A stretch of 64,000 nt of DNA. Origin: an uncultured Pelagibacteraceae bacterium (GTDB lineage Bacteria > Pseudomonadota > Alphaproteobacteria > Pelagibacterales > Pelagibacteraceae). The stretch is taken from the NCBI GenBank assembly GCA_902571525.1, contig CACGCL010000001.1:82435-146434 (forward strand). The letters are read 5' to 3'. Positions 23,767 to 32,889 of this stretch are shown here, piece after piece. The notes beneath the pieces are model-generated. The model ran no database searches. It was not told the DNA's origin and was given only the letters and a program-made list of their open reading frames with translations. The translations under genes were made by a program, and so were the position numbers. How positions within the stretch are numbered: position 1 is the stretch's first letter; every line of letters begins with the position of its first letter.

Positions 23767-24359
23767 TTCTCTATTAAAAAAATTCCAAGCTCCGAAGTTA
23801 AATTTTTTAAATTTAAATTAAATTTATTTATTGAAGATACTTTATTATTTGTGAGAGCTAAAGATTTAAATAAATTAATTTTTCTTTTATTACAAAAGTT
23901 AACAAAATCTTTAATTGAACACATATGTAGATTGGGTGTATTATACCATTCATTGGGCAACGTTTTTGTAACAGGCATAGTGCCACTAAATAACAAGTTT
24001 AATCTTACTTTCCAAAAACCAAAATTTGGAATAGTTACAATTGAAGTCTTTCCTATCCTTAATAAATCACTTATTACTTTTTCTGGATATAAAAAAGCTT
24101 GTAAGGTTTGGCTTAAAATCACGTAATCAAAACTATTACTTGGGAATTGCTGTAAATCAATTTCTGCATTACCCTCAATTACAGTAAGTCCTTTTTGAAT
24201 ACATTTTTGAACATTTTCTTTTGATATTTCTAAACCTCTGATTTTTTCAGATAAATTTTCATAAATAAATTTCATTAATTCACCATCTCCACATCCCACA
24301 TCTAATACTGATTTATTTTTTTGTATGGAACTTGCAATAATTTTAAATTCTTCCTTCAT
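23763..24359 (-). CDS. metW: Methionine biosynthesis protein MetW
   Basis: Small SAM-methyltransferase-fold protein that partners MetX in homoserine acetylation. It is 198 residues with VLDVGCGDGELM, SFDYVILSQTLQAF and TIPNFGFWKVRLNLLFSGTMP, the last being characteristic of MetW. It begins two bases after metX. The biochemical role of the methyltransferase fold in this family is not settled, so a direct methylation activity should not be assumed. Confidence 0.94.
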   Translation of the reverse strand: MKEEFKIIASSIQKNKSVLDVGCGDGELMKFIYENLSEKIRGLEISKENVQKCIQKGLTVIEGNAEIDLQQFPSNSFDYVILSQTLQAFLYPEKVISDLLRIGKTSIVTIPNFGFWKVRLNLLFSGTMPVTKTLPNEWYNTPNLHMCSIKDFVNFCNKRKINLFKSLALTNNKVSSINKFNLNLKNLTSELGIFLIEK

Positions 24360-24361
24360 AT

Positions 24362-25477
24362 CTATTTCTTATGTGAATTATCTACAAAATTTTTCATTGC
24401 ATTTAAAAAGTCTGGAATATCCAACAAAAATGAGTCATGTCCCTTGTCAGATTTTACCTCTAAGAATCCTACATCAGCATTGAGTGCGTTTAAAGCAATT
24501 ACTATTTCTCTATTCTCAGCTGTTGGATAAAGCCAATCAGAGGTAAATGAAATTATTAAAAATTTAGTTTTTGAGTTTTTAAACACTTTTGATAGGTTCC
24601 CATCAAAGTTTTTAGCTAGATCAAAATAGTCCATTGCTCGCGTTATATAAAGATAGCTATTTGCATCAAATCGATCAACAAATATTGATCCTTGATATCT
24701 TAGATAACTTTCGATTTGAAAGTCAGCATCAAAACCAAATTTGATTTTGTCACGCTCTTGAAGTTTTCTACCAAATTTTTCCTGCAGACCTTTTTTAGAT
24801 AAATAAGTTATATGCGCTGCCATTCTCGCAACAGATAAACCTTTTGATGGAGATATATTTTCTAACTCATAGTTTCCATTTTTCCAGTTTTCATCAGCCA
24901 TTATTGCTTGCCTACCTAATTCATTAAAAGCAATATTTTGAGCTGAATGACTAGCAGAACATGCTATGGGAATAGCTATTTTTGATTTATCAGGATAGCT
25001 TGCAACAAATTGCAAAACTTGCATCCCCCCCATTGAACCACCAGTTACACACAATAATTTTTTTATATTAAAATGATCAAGTAAATTAATTTGAGCATTA
25101 ACCATATCATTTATTGTTATTACTGGAAAATTAATACCAATTTTTTTTCCACTTTTTTCATCAACAGAACTTGGACCATATGATCCCATACAACCACCGA
25201 TGACATTTGCACAAATTATGAAATATTTATTAGTGTCAAGTGCCTTGTCTGGACCAATAACATATGACCACCATCCATCTTTACTAGTAACAGGATTTTT
25301 ACCTGACGCGAATTGATCTCCTGTAAGCGCGTGGAATACCATTATCGCATTATCTTTATTTTGGTTTAGATTTCCGTAAGTTTCATAAGCTAAAGGATAA
25401 TTTGAAATAGTAACACCGCAATCTAATTTTAGCGATTTATTAATAATAATTTTTTTAATGTTATCAAACTTGTTCAT
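24362..25477 (-). CDS. metX: Homoserine O-acetyltransferase
   Basis: Alpha/beta-hydrolase enzyme that activates homoserine (acetyl or succinyl donor) for methionine synthesis. It is 371 residues. The oxyanion/nucleophile region VTGGSMGGMQVLQF, ISFTSDWLYPTAENREI and the C-terminal histidine in KGHDSFL form the catalytic triad. The transcript is preceded by a SAM-II riboswitch, so expression should fall when SAM is plentiful. It is first of the metX-metW-gloB operon and divergent from hisC. Confidence 0.96.
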   Translation of the reverse strand: MNKFDNIKKIIINKSLKLDCGVTISNYPLAYETYGNLNQNKDNAIMVFHALTGDQFASGKNPVTSKDGWWSYVIGPDKALDTNKYFIICANVIGGCMGSYGPSSVDEKSGKKIGINFPVITINDMVNAQINLLDHFNIKKLLCVTGGSMGGMQVLQFVASYPDKSKIAIPIACSASHSAQNIAFNELGRQAIMADENWKNGNYELENISPSKGLSVARMAAHITYLSKKGLQEKFGRKLQERDKIKFGFDADFQIESYLRYQGSIFVDRFDANSYLYITRAMDYFDLAKNFDGNLSKVFKNSKTKFLIISFTSDWLYPTAENREIVIALNALNADVGFLEVKSDKGHDSFLLDIPDFLNAMKNFVDNSHKK

Positions 25478-25506
25478 AATATCTGATTTGAATTGAGAGA
25501 AAAAAA

Positions 25507-25556
25507 CTTATTTAGCGGTTTTTTTAAAGCGCTCGCAATTCAGGTAAATCAGCGCA
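25507..25556 (-). promoter_or_regulatory. SAM-II riboswitch upstream of metX
   Basis: On the minus strand GCGCTGATTTA starts at 25555 and its GCGCT pairs with AGCGC (25533-25529). The loop ATTTA can pair with TAAAT in CCGCTAAATAAG (25518-25507). Stem, loop order and the downstream CGCTAAA word match the H-type pseudoknot of SAM-II (metA motif). The element starts at the predicted transcription start and ends 30 bases before the metX ATG. Seven U follow it directly, so either translational or transcriptional control is possible. Confidence 0.88.
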
Positions 25557-25563
25557 AAAATCT

Positions 25564-25590
25564 TTTATAGCATGTTATTCATTATGTCAA
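25564..25590 (-). promoter_or_regulatory. metX promoter
   Basis: Minus-strand TTGACA (25590-25585) and TATAAA (25569-25564) are 15 bases apart. Initiation near 25557 would put the first transcribed base at the edge of the SAM-II element. Confidence 0.65.
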
Positions 25591-25651
25591 TTACAACCAA
25601 TCGTTGTTTAATTTTATTTCAATTATTTTATTATTATTTATATATATCATT

Positions 25652-26734
25652 ATGCAAAAAGTAATTTTTAGGAAAATTGGTGTTAAAAGTTATAAACCTG
25701 GCAGATCAGTACTTTTAAACAAAAAGAAGGTAATAAAGTTATCAGCCAATGAATCTGCTTTAGGTTTTTCATCAAGAGTAAAAAAAAAATTATCAAAAAT
25801 TGGTTTATTATCTAAATACCCAGACTCAGAGTCTAAAAGTTTACGTAGAGAAATTTCAAAAAAATTTAATTGTAATTTTGATCAAATAATTTGTGGCTCA
25901 GGATCAGATGAAATTATTCAATTGATTTGTCAATTATTCTTAAGAAAATCAGATGAAGTAATTGTGCCGAAATTCAGCTTCCTAATGTATAGAATTTATT
26001 CAGGAATAGTTGGAGCTAAAATTGTATATTCAAAAGAAAAAAACTTTAAAGTATCAGTTAATGATATTTTAAAAAGAGTAAACCGAAAAACTAAAATAGT
26101 ATTTTTAGCGAATCCAAATAATCCAACAGCTACTTATTTATCTGCATTGGAATTAAAAGATTTAAGAAAAAAACTTAGATCTAATATCTTATTGGTAGTT
26201 GATGATGCTTACGAAGAATATATGTTAAATAAGGATTATAAGTCTGGACTTCAATTGTTTAAAAATAAAAATAACGTTTTTATTCTTAGAACTTTTTCAA
26301 AGATTTACGGGTTAGCATCTTTGAGAGTTGGATGGGGTTATGGTTCAAAAGAAATAGTAAAGGCCTTAATGAAAATTAAACCACCATTCAACGTTACAAA
26401 AATAGGTGAGTTATCTGCTTTAGAGTCTTTAAAAGATAAAAAATTTATAAAAAAATCAATTAAACACAACAAAAAATGGGCGGAAATACTTAAAAGTAAA
26501 TTTGAAAAATTTGGCATAAATACAAACGATGTATCTGCAAACTTCTTACTATTAAATTTTGATAGATGTAAAATTTCTGCACAAAAATTTAAAAAAAAAC
26601 TTGAAGAAAAAGGTATTATAGTTAGAAGCCTTGAGGTATATGGTATAAAAAATAAGTTAAGAGTAACAATAGGAAACTCTAAAGAAAATAATTTTTTGAT
26701 TAAAACTTTAAAATCTATTTTTTCAAATGTTTAA
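25652..26734 (+). CDS. hisC: Histidinol-phosphate / aromatic aminotransferase
   Basis: PLP-dependent class II aminotransferase of the HisC family. I use the ATG at 25652 (360 residues); a longer frame from a TTG at 25604 would add a spurious hydrophobic leader. Marks are LSANESALGFS, GSGSDEIIQLI, LANPNNPTATYL, VVDDAYEEY, and the PLP lysine in RTFSKIYGLASLRVGWGYG. Its stop overlaps tyrA by eight bases, which suggests it may mainly serve tyrosine and phenylalanine formation rather than histidine; the sequence alone does not decide this. Confidence 0.92.
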   Translation: MQKVIFRKIGVKSYKPGRSVLLNKKKVIKLSANESALGFSSRVKKKLSKIGLLSKYPDSESKSLRREISKKFNCNFDQIICGSGSDEIIQLICQLFLRKSDEVIVPKFSFLMYRIYSGIVGAKIVYSKEKNFKVSVNDILKRVNRKTKIVFLANPNNPTATYLSALELKDLRKKLRSNILLVVDDAYEEYMLNKDYKSGLQLFKNKNNVFILRTFSKIYGLASLRVGWGYGSKEIVKALMKIKPPFNVTKIGELSALESLKDKKFIKKSIKHNKKWAEILKSKFEKFGINTNDVSANFLLLNFDRCKISAQKFKKKLEEKGIIVRSLEVYGIKNKLRVTIGNSKENNFLIKTLKSIFSNV

Positions 26735-27632
26735 TAATATATTAATTGTTGGATGCGGACTTATAGGATCTTCAATTTTAAGAGGCTCAATAAGTAAAAA
26801 TATTTCAAAAAATATATATGTTTTTGAAAAATCTAAAAAGAATATAACTTTTATAAAAAAAATTAGTAAAAAAATTAAATTTCTTAATAATATAAATCAT
26901 CAGGTGTCTAATATGGATCTAATTGTACTTAGTACTCACATGAGTCAATATAAGATTATAATTAGAAAATTACAAAAATATGTCTCCTCAAAAAACACAA
27001 TAACCGATACAGGATCTACTAAACGCAATATTGAAAAGTTAATTGATAAAAACAAAAAATTTAAAGAAATATTTGTACCAAGCCATCCAATTGCTGGATC
27101 AGAAGTTAGCGGACCTGAGCATGGAAATAAAAACTTATTTAAAGATAAATGGTGTATTATTTTAAAAAATAGAATCAAATCTAAGAATAAATTAAAGAAG
27201 GTTGAAAGATTTTGGAAAAAACTTGGATCAAAAATAATATTCATGAATTCTGTTGATCATGATAAAATTTTTTCGATAACTAGTCATTTACCACATTTAA
27301 TTGCATACAATCTAGTTAAAACTGCTATTGATTTTCAAAAGAGGAATAAAAAGAATATAATAAAATATAGCGCTGGTGGTTTAAGAGATTTTTCAAGAAC
27401 AGCAGCATCTAATGAAATAATGTGGCGTGATATTTTCTTCGAAAACAAAGATAATATTATTAATTCAATCAATATTTTTATTAAAAACTTAAATAGTTTT
27501 AAAAAACTTATTGAAAATCAAAACAATAAAAGCATCCTTAAAATATTGAAAAATTCAAAAAAAGTACGTAAGGAAATAATTGACTTGAAACAAGATATAT
27601 CAAAGCCTAATTTTGGCAGAGACATACTTTAA
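26727..27632 (+). CDS. tyrA: Prephenate / arogenate dehydrogenase
   Basis: NAD(P)-dependent oxidative decarboxylase of tyrosine synthesis, 301 residues. The dinucleotide site is ILIVGCGLIGSSI. TDTGSTKRNIE, SHPIAGSEVSGPEHG (catalytic histidine region), SVDHDKIFSITSHLPHLIAY and GGLRDFSRTAASN define the family. No chorismate mutase or ACT domain is fused. The pairing with an upstream HisC-type aminotransferase is a usual alphaproteobacterial arrangement. Its stop overlaps the stop of the convergent sulfotransferase gene by four bases. Confidence 0.93.
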   Translation: MFNNILIVGCGLIGSSILRGSISKNISKNIYVFEKSKKNITFIKKISKKIKFLNNINHQVSNMDLIVLSTHMSQYKIIIRKLQKYVSSKNTITDTGSTKRNIEKLIDKNKKFKEIFVPSHPIAGSEVSGPEHGNKNLFKDKWCIILKNRIKSKNKLKKVERFWKKLGSKIIFMNSVDHDKIFSITSHLPHLIAYNLVKTAIDFQKRNKKNIIKYSAGGLRDFSRTAASNEIMWRDIFFENKDNIINSINIFIKNLNSFKKLIENQNNKSILKILKNSKKVRKEIIDLKQDISKPNFGRDIL

Positions 27633-29146
27633 ATCAGACTTTTTAATGCTGTAAGATAATTCTCATACCCATTATATGATTTGAGAGATGTACTATAAAT
27701 CGGCCTTCTAGCTTGATTAAAACTTATTGTTTTTATTACTCTTTTATTTTCGTGATGTTTAAGACAGTTTTCATCCCAGTCTAAAGAACAAAATTTTAGT
27801 AATTTTTTAATTTCGTGATCGGTATTTTTCACAAGGTTTTCATACTTCAGATCATAAATCTCATTTGAGAAAAATCTTTTCCAAAAAAGCATTAAATCTT
27901 GATATGATTTGTAATATTTAGATAAATCATTTAGGTCATTTCCAAAATCTATTTTTGTTGGAAAGTAATTTTTGTAAATTGACCAACAATTATCAATAGG
28001 ATTTCGCACAATATTTATAAATTTGGAATTTGGTAGAAATTTGAGAATAAATCCTACATAAAAAAAATTCAATGGAGCTTTATCCGTAAAAACTTTGTTT
28101 GAATCATTAATATTGGATACAAAATTCAAGTATTCCTTATTGCATTTTAACAAGTCATTATTATTTAAATTTTTTTTCGTTTTAAAATAATCATTATATA
28201 TTTTTTGTATATAAGGTAATTCACCTCCACCGATTACATTCTTATGGGATGATAAAATTTGTTCAGTCAAAGATGTACCTGATCTTGGCATGCCTATAAT
28301 AAATATAAATTTTCTATTTTGTATATTCAATCTACAATCATCTAAAGACTCAAATTTCTCTTTGATTGCATCGAATCGCTTTTTACTTTTCTCAAAATTA
28401 TAGTTACTAATTTTTTTGGATATATCGTTAGCTTTTTTATAATTATCAAAAGACTCAACATAGTTTTTTTGGTCCCCATATGCTTTTCCTAGAGCAAAAT
28501 ACAAATGTACTAGCGAATTTTCCTCGAGTTTCATATTAGATAATTTTTCTTTTAGATTTAAAAAGTGTTTATGTTTAGAATCATATTTTTCCATTTGTGA
28601 AATTAACCTATCTGCCTCAGTAAAATCAGATTTAATCTTTAACATCTGAAAATATAATTTTTTAGACTTTTCAAATTTACCTAAGCTGTTGTACAAACCT
28701 GCCAAGTTGTACATTACTAGTAAAGCATCTGATTTTATAGATAAAATTTTTTCATAAATAATTACAGCTTCGTCAGCTTGATCTAAATCTTTTTTTAAAT
28801 TAGCTAAATTATTTAATAAACTTAAATTATTATTATCTATTTCCAGACCCTTTTTATATTTTGCTTCAGCTTTTTTGTATTCATAAATATTTGAGTAAAA
28901 CATTCCTAAATTATTTAAAAAATCACTATTTTTAGGACTTTTTTTTAATGCCTTGTTCATTATATCAATAGCTTTATAAGTTTCACCTTTGTTATTGTAA
29001 GCCAAACATATTAAATTATAAAAAACGTCTATATTATTATTTTTTAAGATCAAGCTACTTTCCTCAATGACTTCATCATATTTTTTTTCTAAAAATTTTT
29101 TTTTTAATTCTTCAAATTTTTTTTTTAACAAAGTCCGCTCAGTCAT
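27629..29146 (-). CDS. TPR-repeat sulfotransferase, downstream copy
   Basis: 505-residue fusion of tetratricopeptide repeats (about residues 5-180; repeated LxNNLxxxxxxxxxYxKA-type helices) and a C-terminal PAPS-dependent sulfotransferase domain (about 275-500). The 5'-phosphosulfate loop is GMPRSGTSL (285-293) and the 3'-phosphate site is VRNPIDNCWSIY. The family resembles tyrosylprotein sulfotransferases, but acceptor and location are unknown; no signal peptide is evident. It is a close paralogue of the gene 54 bases upstream, aligning end to end with few gaps, so the two arose by tandem duplication. Confidence 0.88.
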   Translation of the reverse strand: MTERTLLKKKFEELKKKFLEKKYDEVIEESSLILKNNNIDVFYNLICLAYNNKGETYKAIDIMNKALKKSPKNSDFLNNLGMFYSNIYEYKKAEAKYKKGLEIDNNNLSLLNNLANLKKDLDQADEAVIIYEKILSIKSDALLVMYNLAGLYNSLGKFEKSKKLYFQMLKIKSDFTEADRLISQMEKYDSKHKHFLNLKEKLSNMKLEENSLVHLYFALGKAYGDQKNYVESFDNYKKANDISKKISNYNFEKSKKRFDAIKEKFESLDDCRLNIQNRKFIFIIGMPRSGTSLTEQILSSHKNVIGGGELPYIQKIYNDYFKTKKNLNNNDLLKCNKEYLNFVSNINDSNKVFTDKAPLNFFYVGFILKFLPNSKFINIVRNPIDNCWSIYKNYFPTKIDFGNDLNDLSKYYKSYQDLMLFWKRFFSNEIYDLKYENLVKNTDHEIKKLLKFCSLDWDENCLKHHENKRVIKTISFNQARRPIYSTSLKSYNGYENYLTALKSLI

Positions 29147-29200
29147 TTAATTCAAATAATTCTTATTGTAGGTGTTTCCTTTATCAATCTAGTAAATTTT

Positions 29201-30715
29201 TTAGATTAATTCTTTAAGAGGTTCAAGATAATTTTCATATCCACTAAATGATTTTATGGATGATTTGTAAATTGGTTTCCTAGCCTGATTAAAACTTATA
29301 GTTTTGATTGCTCTTTTGTTTTTATAATGACTTAAACAATTTTCGTCCCAATCTAATGAACAAAACTTTAACAATTTTTCTACTTCAAATTTAGTATTAA
29401 CAACTAAATTTTCATATTGAAGGTCGTAAATATGACTCGGAAAGGATTTTTTCCAAAAATTCATTAAACTTTGATATTGTTTATAATAATTAACTAAATC
29501 TTCCAAATCGTCAGCAAAATTAATCTTCGTAGGAAAACAATTCTTATACATAGACCAGCAATTATCTACTGGATTCCTGATTAAATTAATAAATTTAGAA
29601 TTTGGTAAAAATTTTAGAATAAACCCCAAGTAGAAAAAGTTTAATGGTGCTTTATCTGTAAAAAATTTGTTTGAGTCATCAAGATTTGATGTGAATTCAA
29701 TATAATCTTTCTTACAATTAAGCAAGTCATCCTCAACTATATTTTCTTTTTTCTCAATATATTTTTTAAATATTTTCTCTAAGTATGGTAATTCACCTCC
29801 ACCAAATACATTTTTATGAGATGAAAGAATTTGTTCAGTCAAAGAAGTCCCAGATCTTGGTAAACCAATGATAAATAGAAAATTCCTACTGTTTGTATTT
29901 AATTGTGCTTTGCTTAATGAACAAAACTTATTTTTAATTAAAACAAATTTTTTTTTATCTCTTTCAAATTTATATTTACTTAATCTTTTTGACAGGCAAT
30001 TAGCCTTTTTATAATTATCAAAAGACTCTTTAAATTTTTTTTGATCATTATATGCTTTTCCTAAAGCATAATGTAAATGCAATAATGATTTATCGTCTAG
30101 TTTCTTATTAGATAATTTTTTCTTCATATTCAGAAAATGCGGATGATTTCCATCATATTTTGTAGTTTGTGAAATCATCCTATCCGCCATTGTTAGTTCC
30201 GTTTTAATACTTAACATTTTTTCTAATAATTTTTTTGATTCTTTGAATTTTCCCATTTGGTTATATAAAAGTGCCAAGTTATAAATAACAATAATCGCGT
30301 TTGGTTGAATAGATAAAATTTTTTTAAAAATTTCGACAGCTTCTTCAGACTTGTATAAACTTTTTTTTAAATTTCCTAAATTATTTAATATTTCAAGATT
30401 GTTTTCGTCAATTTCTAAACCTTTGTTGTAAAATTCCTCAGCCTTCTTGTACTTATATATATTTGTAAAACTCATTCCGATGTTATTATAAAAGTCAGCA
30501 TTTTTTGAGTTATGGCTTAATGCCTCGTTCATTATATCAATAGCTTTATAAGTTTCACCTTTGTTATTAAATGCCAAACACAATAAATTATAAAAAACAT
30601 CTATTTTATTTTCTTTTAATATTTTTTCACATTCTTTAATTACCTCATCATTTCTATTTTCTAAAAATTTTTTTTTTAATTCATCAAATTTTTTTTTTAA
30701 ATGCAATGTACTCAT
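29201..30715 (-). CDS. TPR-repeat sulfotransferase, upstream copy
   Basis: 504 residues with the same design as its neighbour: TPR helices at about 5-180, a helical linker, then a sulfotransferase domain with GLPRSGTSLTEQILSSHK and IRNPVDNCWSMY. TDKAPLNFFYLGFILKFLPN, between the two PAPS motifs, is nearly identical in both copies, while the TPR surface and the middle segment differ more. The ATG directly abuts the stop of the NlpC/P60 gene, placing it in the trkH-ampG-NlpC/P60 run. A substrate from the cell envelope is a guess from context only. Confidence 0.88.
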   Translation of the reverse strand: MSTLHLKKKFDELKKKFLENRNDEVIKECEKILKENKIDVFYNLLCLAFNNKGETYKAIDIMNEALSHNSKNADFYNNIGMSFTNIYKYKKAEEFYNKGLEIDENNLEILNNLGNLKKSLYKSEEAVEIFKKILSIQPNAIIVIYNLALLYNQMGKFKESKKLLEKMLSIKTELTMADRMISQTTKYDGNHPHFLNMKKKLSNKKLDDKSLLHLHYALGKAYNDQKKFKESFDNYKKANCLSKRLSKYKFERDKKKFVLIKNKFCSLSKAQLNTNSRNFLFIIGLPRSGTSLTEQILSSHKNVFGGGELPYLEKIFKKYIEKKENIVEDDLLNCKKDYIEFTSNLDDSNKFFTDKAPLNFFYLGFILKFLPNSKFINLIRNPVDNCWSMYKNCFPTKINFADDLEDLVNYYKQYQSLMNFWKKSFPSHIYDLQYENLVVNTKFEVEKLLKFCSLDWDENCLSHYKNKRAIKTISFNQARKPIYKSSIKSFSGYENYLEPLKELI

Positions 30716-31429
30716 TCACCTAATTCCTATAACTTTTAATTTTGCTGTTCTTTTAATCAATTTGAATGTTTTTTTTATATCCATGTACAGTACTTTTTTT
30801 TTTGGTCCATAAGCGTGTATTAATTGTGTCTTCGATAGACAAACCGCAACATGTCCTTTCCAAAAGATAATAGAATTTTTTTTTATTTTTCTTTCTTTCT
30901 TGAAATATTTTATTTGATCTTTAGTATCTCTAGGACAATATAGGTTGTTGAATTTAAAAAAAATTTGGACTAAAGCAGAACAATCTATTCCTCTAAAGGT
31001 TTTACCGCCCCATTTGTAGGGCATATTTTTAAACATTTTAATATCTTTAAAAATTTGTTGCTTATAATTTATTGGCACAACATTTTTTTTTTTAATCCAA
31101 TAATTTCTGAATTTATAAAATTTTTTATTTGCTTCAGTTACCGAGATATTCGAACAAAATGGTAGTTTAGTATCAAGTAAAAATTTTTCTTCTGGCTTTG
31201 AGTATAGATTGGCATTTAGGGATGAAACTTTATGTGTAATTTTAATATTTTTCGAAAATTTTTTTTTTTTAATAAAACCAATATATTTATCATATGAAGT
31301 CTTAATTTTTAACCAGCCTTTTTTTGTATTTAATATTTGAAACTTTTCACCGTAAATTAATTGTGATGACAATTTGGATTTCAAAGAATTTTTTTCATAA
31401 ATGTTTACAATAGGATAATTGTTCATCAT
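30716..31429 (-). CDS. NlpC/P60 family cell-wall peptidase
   Basis: Cysteine peptidase probably cleaving D-glutamyl-diaminopimelate bonds in wall peptides. I start it at ATG 31429-31427, where it overlaps the ampG stop (ATGATGA), giving 238 residues. An SH3-like region (about 1-65, with GWLKIKTSYDKYIGFI) precedes a second beta segment and the NlpC/P60 domain: PYKWGGKTFRGIDCSALVQ (catalytic Cys), GHVAVCL (His) and HAYGPKK. No signal peptide is seen, which fits a cytoplasmic role in digesting peptides imported through AmpG, as with YkfC-like enzymes. Confidence 0.87.
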   Translation of the reverse strand: MMNNYPIVNIYEKNSLKSKLSSQLIYGEKFQILNTKKGWLKIKTSYDKYIGFIKKKKFSKNIKITHKVSSLNANLYSKPEEKFLLDTKLPFCSNISVTEANKKFYKFRNYWIKKKNVVPINYKQQIFKDIKMFKNMPYKWGGKTFRGIDCSALVQIFFKFNNLYCPRDTKDQIKYFKKERKIKKNSIIFWKGHVAVCLSKTQLIHAYGPKKKVLYMDIKKTFKLIKRTAKLKVIGIR

Positions 31430-32889
31430 TTGATTGGTGCTACTTTTGCAATATATATTATTAAAAATAAAACTGGTATTCCAATTATAGCAGTAGTTAT
31501 GAAGTAGTTTTGATAACCCATTACATCTACCCAAGCTCCAGAGTAACCTGCTATAAGTTTTGGTAAAAATAACATTAAAGAACTGAAAAGTGCATATTGA
31601 GTGGCAGTAAATCTTACAGATGTTAATCCAGATAAGTAAATTACAAACGCGGCTCCTGCAAAACCGCTAGAAATATTGTCAGCTGTAATTACAGAAATTA
31701 AATATTTAATATTAGTCTCTGTAGTTGCTAACCAAGCAAAAAGGAGATTACTTAATGATGCTATAAGAGCACCAATAAAAAGTGTTATCATAGTTCCAAA
31801 TCTCATAGCAAAATATCCTCCAAATAATCCTCCCACAATCGTAGCAAAAACTCCAAAAAATTTCGAATATGTTGCAATTTCACTAATACTATAACCTTTT
31901 TCTAAATAAAAAATATTTGCCATTACCCCCATAACAATATCTGCAATTCTGTAAAGTGATATCAAAAGTAAAACAAGTAGAGCTAACTTCCCGTACCTAT
32001 CTATAAAATTTTTAATTGGATTGAAGTAACTTTCTTTAACCATCGAACTATCTTGAAACTTCAATTTTATAAGTAAAAAAATATATAAACTGCTGCATAA
32101 AAAACAAATAATTAATTTTAAAATTGTAAAGAAAAAACCAAATAAGTTTTTGTCTGCAAGAGGATTCTTTATACTCGAATAAACAAGTATAAAAATAATA
32201 ACTGAAATTAAAATATTTATGAAAAATTTAAAATGTACTTTTGACTTATTTGAAAACATCCTTTTTTGCATTGGTTCATGGGATATAAAATTTGCTATAA
32301 TTCCAATGAACATTAATAATGACATGGTCAAATAAACTTTTCTCCACACGTTATGTGTATAATCATCAGTTCCCCAGTAAGAAGCTAACCATAAACTTCC
32401 AGCTCCACCAACTAACATACCAATTCTGTAACCAGCTATATAAGTAGATGAGAGCGATCCTTGTAACTTTTGGTCTATGGACTCAATTCTATAAGCGTCA
32501 ATTATTATATCTTGAGTAGCACTAAAAAATGCAACAAGTGTTATACAAACAGCCGTAATATAGATATTATTTTGAGGATCATTTATAGATGTAAGAATTA
32601 GTGAGAAAATTATTAAGATCTGACTTACAAGCAACCAACCCCTTCTATGTCCCATATTAGAAAAAAAAGGAATGCGAACTTTATCTACTAAAGGTGACCA
32701 TAAAAATTTAAATGCATATGCAAATCCAGCCCAACTGAAAAGTGTGACAGTGCTTCTTTCAATGCCAGCTTTAGTTAACCAAACCGATAAAGTAGAAAAC
32801 ACTAGAAGTATAGGTAAACCTGATGAGAAACCTAACATAACCATTTTTAATGGTTTCTCAGAAAAGAAAAATAGAAAGTTTTTATTCAA
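31426..32889 (-). CDS. ampG: AmpG-type muropeptide permease (MFS)
   Basis: Twelve-helix major facilitator transporter importing GlcNAc-anhydroMurNAc peptides from the periplasm. At 487 residues it has the family opening MVMLGFSSGLPILLVFSTLSVWLTKAGI, then SWAGFAYAFKFLWSPLVDKV, GHRRGWLL and SATQDIIIDAYRIE. It abuts trkH upstream and overlaps the NlpC/P60 peptidase downstream, which supports a peptidoglycan-recycling function. Confidence 0.93.
   Translation of the reverse strand: MNKNFLFFFSEKPLKMVMLGFSSGLPILLVFSTLSVWLTKAGIERSTVTLFSWAGFAYAFKFLWSPLVDKVRIPFFSNMGHRRGWLLVSQILIIFSLILTSINDPQNNIYITAVCITLVAFFSATQDIIIDAYRIESIDQKLQGSLSSTYIAGYRIGMLVGGAGSLWLASYWGTDDYTHNVWRKVYLTMSLLMFIGIIANFISHEPMQKRMFSNKSKVHFKFFINILISVIIFILVYSSIKNPLADKNLFGFFFTILKLIICFLCSSLYIFLLIKLKFQDSSMVKESYFNPIKNFIDRYGKLALLVLLLISLYRIADIVMGVMANIFYLEKGYSISEIATYSKFFGVFATIVGGLFGGYFAMRFGTMITLFIGALIASLSNLLFAWLATTETNIKYLISVITADNISSGFAGAAFVIYLSGLTSVRFTATQYALFSSLMLFLPKLIAGYSGAWVDVMGYQNYFITTAIIGIPVLFLIIYIAKVAPIK

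Noticed and set aside
25604..25651. Longer hisC start (TTG) giving a hydrophobic N-terminal segment
   Set aside because: HisC is cytoplasmic, the added residues come from T-rich leader DNA, and the ATG at 25652 matches the family start.
27629..30715. Paired sulfotransferase genes as a mobile element or composite transposon
   Set aside because: No transposase, terminal inverted repeats or target duplications are visible; a simple tandem duplication explains the pattern.
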